Source: Spartobacteria bacterium
GTDB lineage: Bacteria; Verrucomicrobiota; Verrucomicrobiia; Chthoniobacterales; UBA6821
Assembly (NCBI GenBank): GCA_947466005.1
Contig: CANIBV010000055.1
Location: 1-10,398 of the forward strand
Direction of reading: 5' to 3'
DNA length: 10,398 nt
The position numbers and the translations under genes were made by a program. The notes beneath the pieces were generated by a model that saw only the letters and a program-made list of their open reading frames with translations, was not told where the DNA came from and searched no databases. Positions within the stretch are counted from its first letter, which is position 1. Every line of letters begins with the position of its first letter. Of this stretch, positions 5,897 through 10,398 are shown in pieces.

Positions 5897-6313
5897 CTAT
5901 TTCCCAAGTGGTTTGGCGACAGCAGGCACATTTTTCACGCCTGCCACCTGAAGTGCATCCAAAACGGTGACCACGGTCCCGAAGGGGGCCTCCTTGTCGG
6001 CCTGCATAGAGATGGAGCAGCCGGGATTGGCCCGTTGGACTTCCTTGATGGCGGCTGGGAGAGTGGCCGGGGTGACCGGCTTGTTATCGAGGGTGATTTG
6101 CTCCGGCCCCTTGATCTGGAGAAGGATGGCCTTCTTTGGCTCCGTGGTTGCCGTGGCTGCACTCTTCGACTCGGGGAGGTTGATCTGCAACTGGGGCAAT
6201 TTCTCCCGGAAGGTTGTCGTAACGATAAAGAAAATGAGAAGAATCGCCAGAATATCGATTAGGGAGACAACCGTGATCGAGGGCATTTTTCTGCGCTTGG
6301 TGTAAAATCGCAT
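5897..6313 (-). CDS. exbD: ExbD/TolR family biopolymer transport protein
   Basis: ExbD-type proteins sit in the inner membrane with one N-terminal helix and a periplasmic domain. With ExbB/TolQ they convert proton-motive force into work on TonB- or Tol-type partners. Here a basic cytosolic start (MRFYTKRRKMPS) precedes the single membrane helix (residues 16-33: VSLIDILAILLIFFIVTT), which contains the conserved proton-carrying Asp20. The periplasmic domain follows (REKLPQLQINLPES, then ILLQIKGPEQITLDNKPVTP). The total is about 138 residues, normal for the family. A TTG two codons upstream is also open, but the ATG is preferred. The gene starts six bases after the stop of a short upstream coding-like tail. 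No exbB/tolQ gene is present beside it in the window. def follows downstream. Confidence 0.92.
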   Translation of the reverse strand: MRFYTKRRKMPSITVVSLIDILAILLIFFIVTTTFREKLPQLQINLPESKSAATATTEPKKAILLQIKGPEQITLDNKPVTPATLPAAIKEVQRANPGCSISMQADKEAPFGTVVTVLDALQVAGVKNVPAVAKPLGK

Positions 6314-6319
6314 AAGCAA

Positions 6320-6366
6320 CTAGAGCATCTTGTTTTTAATCTGTCGCTGAAGAATAAACTGAATGA
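6320..6366 (-). pseudogene. Possible 3' remnant of a gene formerly upstream of exbD
   Basis: Reading the minus strand into exbD, the last 15 or so codons before a TAG at 6322-6320 spell IIQFILQRQIKNKML. This basic-hydrophobic tail would be plausible for an ExbB/TolQ-type membrane protein. The TAG lies six bases before the exbD ATG, typical operon spacing. The frame is closed 27 bases farther upstream, within the inverted-repeat element, and no ExbB-like sequence lies beyond. I infer a gene end cut off by the repeat element or by deletion. The piece is too short to be sure. Confidence 0.3.
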
Positions 6367-6368
6367 TC

Positions 6369-6600
6369 AATATGGAACTCAAGAACTCAGGAACTCAGGA
6401 GGCAACGGATGCGAAGCAACGGCCAGGCAAGCAAAGAAAATTTAGAATGGATGAAGGGCCAGGAACTGCGATGAGGGTTGATCGAGGAACCCCATATTCA
6501 AGTGATCTTGCTAGGGGAGATTTTATTCAAATCCAGCTCCATTCTATAGAGTCAAGGAGTTTGTTTTCCAATTCATTCCTGAGTTCTTGAGTTCCATATT
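6369..6600. repeat. Element bounded by a perfect 25-bp inverted repeat (MITE-like)
   Basis: Bases 6369-6393 are exactly the reverse complement of 6576-6600. The arms enclose about 180 bases. Next to the left arm the 8-bp unit GGAACTCA/AGAACTCA occurs three times in tandem (6374-6397). The direct repeat TCAATAT occurs at 6367-6373 and 6600-6606, overlapping the arm ends, and could be a target-site duplication. A 75-codon plus-strand ORF (6363-6590) spans the element, but it is Ser/Arg/Gln-rich and lacks a protein-like pattern. There is no transposase. This fits a small non-autonomous mobile element or a large structured repeat between exbD (minus) and the nag operon (plus). Confidence 0.6.
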
Positions 6601-7157
6601 CAATATCTTCTCTATTCTTTCACAGGAGGATGGGCTCTGTGGCTATAACCTCTGAGAACCCACTCAAAATAGCGGAGACCCCAAATTTGAGACAGAGCTC
6701 CTCCACCGGGCCGCTCCCCTTCAGGCGGAGTGATTCGAGGATTTGGGAATGACGCGCATTCACCGGCTGGACAGGTAGGAGCTTTTGTGATTAATAGTGT
6801 CTGCTTTGAGCGTACTGGATTCTCCGCCACCTGTCGATTGCAGATCCCGCGCAGCAGACGCCTCGAACTCTGCGTCAGCGTTCATTGAGTCGCAGGAGAT
6901 AGCGTGCCTTGACATCTATCCCAAGTGACACACGCCTACTTTCGGCACTACCTTAATCTGGACATGATGCTTTTCCCGTTCCGGACCCTGAGTGGTAAAA
7001 AAAAGCGAAGATGCTCTGAATGGAGTTCTGGACAATCCCGATTCAGATCTAAAGTATCATGGAAACTTTTCTTACAGCGAGTTTCGCTTGAGTCTTTCGC
7101 GTCACGATATAAGTCCTATCGGCAATCTTAAACGCACAACAAAACACAAATAATATC
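6601..7157. other. Gene-free interval upstream of the nag operon
   Basis: No convincing gene is seen in 557 bases. The only ORFs (6612-6830 minus and 6925-7131 plus) have biased composition and no family signature. The interval holds the imperfect inverted repeat at 6625-6704. A TTGACA at 6909-6914 has no good -10 box at the right distance. The promoter and any operator for the nagB-like operon should lie here, but I cannot place them. Confidence 0.5.
6625..6704. repeat. Imperfect inverted repeat, possible hairpin
   Basis: GGAGGA (6625-6630) and GCTCTGT (6634-6640) are answered by ACAGAGC (6692-6698) and TCCTCC (6699-6704). This makes a 13-bp stem with one three-base bulge around a 51-base interior. 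There is no T-run, so it is not a standard terminator. It may be part of a dispersed intergenic repeat. Confidence 0.4.
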
Positions 7158-7904
7158 ATGAAACCAAAAGTCAGAACCAACATCACAAAAACCAAGCAGG
7201 AGGCAGGCGCAGCCGCCGCTCTTCTCGGCGCAAAGCTCATCCGTGAAGCCATCCGTAAAAACGGAAAAGCCAACATCATCGTGGCCACTGGGGCCTCACA
7301 GTTCGAGATGATCGAGCGGTTGATCAAAGAGCCGAAGATCGACTGGACGCGCGTCACCGCCTTCCACCTCGACGAATATGTCGGTATGCCAATCACACAT
7401 CTGGCCTCGTTCCGCAAATATCTGTGGGAGCGCTTTGTGTCGCGGCTTCCCCTTCCTCTCGCCGCATTTCATTACATCAACGGCGAAGGTGACGCTCAGA
7501 AAGAGTGCCAGCGCGTGGGGGCGATCATCGCCAAGCACCCGATCGATGTCTGCTTTGCGGGAATCGGCGAGAACGGACACCTCGCCTTCAACGATCCTCC
7601 AGCCAACTTCAAAACTGCGGCCCCGTATCTCGTTGTCCACCTCGACGAGGCCTGCCGCAAGCAGCAGATGGGCGAGGGGTGGTTCAAGACTCTCGCGCAA
7701 GTTCCCAAGCAGGCGGTCTCCATGTCCATCCGTCAGATTATGAAGTCCAAAGTCATCATCTGCACGGTGCCGGACAAGCGCAAGGCGCAGGCTGTGAAGG
7801 ACTGCCTCACAGGGAGCGTCACTCCCATGCACCCCTCTTCTATTCTCCAGCGCCACAAGGCGGCCTGGTGTTTTCTCGACGCCGGATCAGCCTCACTCCT
7901 CTAG
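7158..7904 (+). CDS. Glucosamine-6-phosphate deaminase (NagB) family protein
   Basis: A 248-residue cytosolic enzyme of the NagB/RpiA/SgcQ fold. Canonical NagB turns glucosamine-6-phosphate into fructose-6-phosphate and ammonia. The general-acid Asp72 lies in AFHLDEYVGMP (68-78). The active-site loop GIGENGHLAFNDP (135-147) has His141, matching the ring-opening His143 of E. coli NagB, and Asp146 where E. coli has Glu148. The phosphate-binding loop, TGGTP in typical NagB, reads TGASQ (44-48), so this is a divergent subgroup whose substrate may differ. Length is slightly under the 266 residues of E. coli NagB; the C-terminal allosteric part is reduced. It is the first gene of a tight operon, with uxaE-like starting three bases after its stop and nagA-like after that. 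No Shine-Dalgarno is visible before the ATG. Confidence 0.88.
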   Translation: MKPKVRTNITKTKQEAGAAAALLGAKLIREAIRKNGKANIIVATGASQFEMIERLIKEPKIDWTRVTAFHLDEYVGMPITHLASFRKYLWERFVSRLPLPLAAFHYINGEGDAQKECQRVGAIIAKHPIDVCFAGIGENGHLAFNDPPANFKTAAPYLVVHLDEACRKQQMGEGWFKTLAQVPKQAVSMSIRQIMKSKVIICTVPDKRKAQAVKDCLTGSVTPMHPSSILQRHKAAWCFLDAGSASLL

Positions 7905-7907
7905 ACC

Positions 7908-9152
7908 ATGCTCATCGAAAAATTCTCTCTCGGGGTCGGTGATCGGTTCGGGCGGGAGGGTGTCGCGCAGTTGGCCGCCTTGCAAAAAGCGGCCGATGCC
8001 GGCGTCGAAGTCATCCCGGTCTGGAATAAGTCGAACCGCGAACACACGTTAATCAGCAGCACACCGGCCGATACCCGAAGCGCAGCAGACGCCGCGGTGA
8101 AGGCCACCGGATGGTCGTCTTCCTATTACTTGGATGCCGACCATATCGGGCTAAAAACCGTGGACCGGTTTCTTCCGCACTGCGATTTTTACACAATCGA
8201 CGTTGCCGACTTTATTGGACAGGCGGCAGAACCTGCGGATGTTTCCGCCGTCCGGGATTCCCTCAGCCCGCTCATCGGGAGAAAATTTCCTGGACTCGGA
8301 CAGGACCAACCCCTCGATGAGGACGCGTTGGAGGTTTTTCTGCGCGCCTACGCTCTGGCGATACGCGAGGCTGGGAAAATCTACCGCCACATCGAATCAG
8401 CACGGGGAAAAGACAACTTCATCGCGGAAGTCTCGACAGATGAAGCCGAGACGCCGCAGTCCCCGCTCGACCTGTTTCTTATTCTCGGGGCTCTGGCAGG
8501 CGAGGGTGTGCGCGTGCAGACGATTGCCCCGAAGTTTTCCGGACGGTTCAACAAGGGCGTGGATTATGTTGGAAGCGTCGAGCAGTTTGCGCTCGAGTTC
8601 GAGCGCGACCTCGCGGCCATCCGTGTGGCGGTCGCAGAATTCGGGCTGCCGGAAAACCTTAAAATTAGCGTGCATTCGGGCAGCGACAAATTCTCGCTCT
8701 ACTCCCCTATGCGTAAGCTCCTGGAACAATACGGCGCGGGGATCCACCTCAAGACGGCCGGGACAACCTGGCTGGAAGAGGTCATCGGCCTGTCCCTCGC
8801 GGGAGGCCCCTGCCTTGATGTGGCCAAAGAAATTTACGCCAAAGCCTTCAGCCGGATTGACGAGCTGAGCCAGCCCTACGCCACGGTCATCGACATCAGG
8901 CGCGACCAACTCCCCGATCCAGCCGTTGTCTCAGGATGGGACGGCGTGGCCTTAGCTGCGGCATTGACCCATGTACCGTCGGACCCGCGATTCAATTCCT
9001 CTTTCCGGCAGCTCATCCATGTGAGTTTCAAAATCGCGGCGGAAATGGGACCTGCTTATCTGGAGGCCATTGACTCGGCCCACCGCACGATTGCCGCATG
9101 CGTGACGAATAATCTCTACGACCGCCATATCAAACCCCTCTTTATTGGTTGA
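7908..9152 (+). CDS. Tagaturonate epimerase (UxaE) family protein
   Basis: A 414-residue TIM-barrel-type protein matching the UxaE family. UxaE interconverts D-tagaturonate and D-fructuronate (C4 epimerisation) in hexuronate breakdown and is distantly related to the non-catalytic tagatose-bisphosphate aldolase subunits. Motifs in order: KFSLGVGDRFG (5-15), YLDADHI (74-80), FYTIDVADF (94-102), FIAEVSTDEAETPQSP (171-186), FSGRFNKGVDYVG (210-222), LKISVHSGSDKFSLY (251-265), IHLKTAGTTWLEE (279-291), RQLIHVSFK (367-375) and RHIKPLFIG (406-414). The acidic residues and His256 of these motifs are the expected metal and catalytic ligands. The enzyme lies between a deaminase and a deacetylase of amino-sugar catabolism, not in a hexuronate operon. 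Its substrate is therefore probably the keto-sugar product of the neighbouring deaminase. The ATG is three bases after the nagB-like stop; its own stop overlaps the nagA-like TTG. Confidence 0.85.
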   Translation: MLIEKFSLGVGDRFGREGVAQLAALQKAADAGVEVIPVWNKSNREHTLISSTPADTRSAADAAVKATGWSSSYYLDADHIGLKTVDRFLPHCDFYTIDVADFIGQAAEPADVSAVRDSLSPLIGRKFPGLGQDQPLDEDALEVFLRAYALAIREAGKIYRHIESARGKDNFIAEVSTDEAETPQSPLDLFLILGALAGEGVRVQTIAPKFSGRFNKGVDYVGSVEQFALEFERDLAAIRVAVAEFGLPENLKISVHSGSDKFSLYSPMRKLLEQYGAGIHLKTAGTTWLEEVIGLSLAGGPCLDVAKEIYAKAFSRIDELSQPYATVIDIRRDQLPDPAVVSGWDGVALAAALTHVPSDPRFNSSFRQLIHVSFKIAAEMGPAYLEAIDSAHRTIAACVTNNLYDRHIKPLFIG

Positions 9153-10072
9153 AAACCAGCCTGTTTGATATCCAGGTCAACGGGTTTGCCGGGGTTGATT
9201 TCCAGCATCCCGACTTGTCCGCCGCCGATCTCAGGCGCGCGGTAGACGGCCTTGCCGCGCACGAGACCCGGAGTTTCTTTATGACGCTCATCACAGACGG
9301 GATCGGCTCATTATGCGCAAAGCTGCAAAATGCCGAACAGATCAGGGCTTCCGACCCCACCGTCGGCGAAGCTGTCTGCGGGTATCATATCGAGGGTCCA
9401 TGGCTATCACCGGAGCGCGGATACTGTGGCGCCCATGACCCGCGGCACATGGGACTGCCGGACATCGCTGATTTCGACCGCTTGCAGAAGGCTGCCGGCG
9501 GCCACATCAAACTGCTGACCATGGCCCCGGAGCTGCCGGGCAGCGCGGATGCCATTCGGCATATAGTGAGCTCAGGCGTGCAGGTTTCCCTCGGCCACAC
9601 CAACGCATCCGATGCAGATATCGACAAAGCCATTGCTGCGGGAGCGAAGTTTTGCACACACCTCGGAAACGGTGTTCCCTTAGAAATGCATCGTCACGAC
9701 AACGTGACCCAGCGGCTCCTGGCCCGGGACGAGTTGACAGCATTTCTTATCCCGGACGGAATCCACCTGCCGCCATTCGTGTTGAAAAACTTCTTCCGGG
9801 CGAAACCGCGCGGAAAGGCATTATTTACGTCAGACTGCATGGCGGCTGCTGGAGCGCCATCGGGAATTTACCGCATCGCTCATCATGAACTTGAGGTTGG
9901 CGAGGATAGGGTGGTTCGTGCCCCCGGCACATCCGGTTTCGCTGGATCCGCGCTATCCCCTGACGAGGGAGTCAGGAATATCCAGCGCTGGCTGGATATC
10001 GAGGAAATGGAAGCGCGACGCCTGTTCTCGACCGCCATTGCCGATGCCTTTGGCCTTCCGGCTTTAAAATAA
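9149..10072 (+). CDS. N-acetylglucosamine-6-phosphate deacetylase (NagA) family protein, short form
   Basis: A 307-residue member of the amidohydrolase superfamily. NagA removes acetate from GlcNAc-6-phosphate in the cytosol. Visible signatures: FDIQVNGFAGVDF (6-18), HIEGPWLSPERG with metal ligand Glu82 (80-91), SLGHTNA with His150, FCTHLGNGV with His171, IPDGIHLP with His206 (201-208), FTSDCMAAAG with catalytic Asp229 (226-235) and GFAGSAL (263-269). It lacks the N-terminal beta-sandwich part of full-length NagA (about 380 residues) and starts directly at the barrel, as in a known shorter subgroup. The start is a TTG overlapping the uxaE-like stop by four bases (TTGA); no ATG lies near the family start. 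The tight coupling argues that all three proteins act on one substrate. The sugar could be GlcNAc-6-P, GalNAc-6-P or a related N-acetyl sugar. Confidence 0.88.
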   Translation: MKTSLFDIQVNGFAGVDFQHPDLSAADLRRAVDGLAAHETRSFFMTLITDGIGSLCAKLQNAEQIRASDPTVGEAVCGYHIEGPWLSPERGYCGAHDPRHMGLPDIADFDRLQKAAGGHIKLLTMAPELPGSADAIRHIVSSGVQVSLGHTNASDADIDKAIAAGAKFCTHLGNGVPLEMHRHDNVTQRLLARDELTAFLIPDGIHLPPFVLKNFFRAKPRGKALFTSDCMAAAGAPSGIYRIAHHELEVGEDRVVRAPGTSGFAGSALSPDEGVRNIQRWLDIEEMEARRLFSTAIADAFGLPALK

Positions 10073-10094
10073 CGAAGGAAAATATCTACCAGAG

Positions 10095-10116
10095 AAAACG
10101 TGCATAAAACGTGCAT
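10095..10116. repeat. Perfect 11-bp tandem repeat
   Basis: AAAACGTGCAT occurs twice without a gap, 22 bases after the nagA-like stop. The unit contains the partial palindrome ACGTGCAT. It lies between convergent genes. It could be a protein-binding site or a small duplication; no role is shown. Confidence 0.5.
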
Positions 10117-10225
10117 TGTTACGGTAGGACACCAGACTCCCATCGGCGAGACTTGGATGCTCGAAGACATCAGTGAACGCAAGTGCTGCAACGGTGCAGA
10201 CGACTTCGTCACTCTGCCTGCCGAA

Positions 10226-10398
10226 TCAAGGGGCCGATGCCTCTGCTTTGATGCTGCCGAGGAACCCCTTGAAGCATGCCTGCTCGGTCGAGCCTGAAGC
10301 CAGCCTGAAGCCCAAAACTGTTTCCGCAACTTTGCTCTGAGGCACCGACATGGAGACCGCCTCGCCATTCGCCGCGGTGAGTGGCTTTCCGTTGAGGA
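10226..10398 (-). CDS. C-terminal end of an unidentified minus-strand gene, cut by window end
   Basis: On the minus strand the frame beginning at base 10396 is open for 56 codons to a TGA at 10228-10226. It reads like protein: LNGKPLTAANGEAVSMSVPQ, then SKVAETVLGFRLASGSTEQA and FKGFLGSIKAEASAP. Codon third positions are mostly G or C, as in neighbouring genes. The gene would converge with the nagA-like gene, leaving a 153-base interval that holds the 11-bp tandem repeat. I do not recognise the family. A competing plus-strand ORF (10100-10297) is Cys-rich and less protein-like. Confidence 0.42.
   Translation of the reverse strand, partial: LNGKPLTAANGEAVSMSVPQSKVAETVLGFRLASGSTEQACFKGFLGSIKAEASAP

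Noticed and set aside
6363..6590. 75-codon ORF spanning the inverted-repeat element
   Set aside because: Its ends coincide with the repeat arms and its composition is rich in Ser, Arg and Gln with no fold-like pattern. No ribosome site precedes it.
6612..6830. 72-codon minus-strand ORF in the gene-free interval
   Set aside because: Another frame over the same DNA is equally protein-like, there is no start signal, and the DNA is better explained as a repeat with a hairpin.
6909..6943. TTGACA as -35 box of the nag operon promoter
   Set aside because: The nearest -10-like sequence, TACTTT, is 23 bases away, too far for a standard promoter.
7296..7856. Minus-strand ORF opposite the nagB-like gene
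   Set aside because: It is a shadow of the plus-strand gene, which has intact catalytic motifs.
10100..10297. 65-codon plus-strand ORF after the nagA-like gene, starting at GTG
   Set aside because: It is Cys-rich, starts in the tandem repeat and has no ribosome site. The opposing minus-strand frame looks more like a real gene end.
1..10398. CRISPR arrays, tRNA or rRNA genes
   Set aside because: No regularly spaced direct repeats and no tRNA T-loop or rRNA-like segments were found on reading the window.

Overview
The window looks bacterial, with moderately high GC and dense gene packing. Several traits together suggest a Verrucomicrobia/PVC-type genome: a GroEL ending in a GGM repeat plus DY, an exbD-def pair, a UxaE-family protein inside an amino-sugar operon, and weak Shine-Dalgarno use in many genes. 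This placement is an inference from gene content, not a proven assignment.

Layout. 1-753 is the 3' part of groEL, closed by a clear intrinsic terminator at 790-819. 939-1471 is a toxin-antitoxin pair: a small antitoxin overlapping a PemK/MazF-type toxin. 1431-2087 (minus strand) holds two unrecognised small genes that converge on the toxin gene. 2313-3135 (plus) carries an antibiotic-monooxygenase-like small protein and a cupin. 3200-3283 is a short signal-peptide-like ORF, separated by one in-frame TAA from an Asp/Glu racemase / maleate isomerase / arylmalonate decarboxylase family protein ending at 4258. 4385-5066 (minus) is an overlapping MNT nucleotidyltransferase / HEPN pair. 5266-6313 (minus) is exbD followed by peptide deformylase (def). 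6369-6600 is a repeat element bounded by a perfect 25-bp inverted repeat. 6601-7157 has no recognisable gene but contains a long imperfect inverted repeat. 7158-10072 (plus) is a tight three-gene operon: nagB-like deaminase, uxaE-like epimerase, nagA-like deacetylase. The last 170 bases probably contain the C-terminus of a minus-strand gene that runs off the window.

How the genes work together. The 7158-10072 operon is the most coherent functional unit. A deacetylase, a deaminase/isomerase and a 4-epimerase-family enzyme could take an N-acetylated amino sugar of the galacto series to a fructose-series product. The candidates are GalNAc-6-phosphate or an N-acetylgalactosaminuronate. I regard this as the best candidate for an undescribed pathway here. 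The stretch from about 939 to 5066 is an accessory region with two toxin-antitoxin-like modules around small stand-alone enzymes and hypothetical genes, and it shows gene remnants at 3200-3283, 4272-4415 and 6320-6366.
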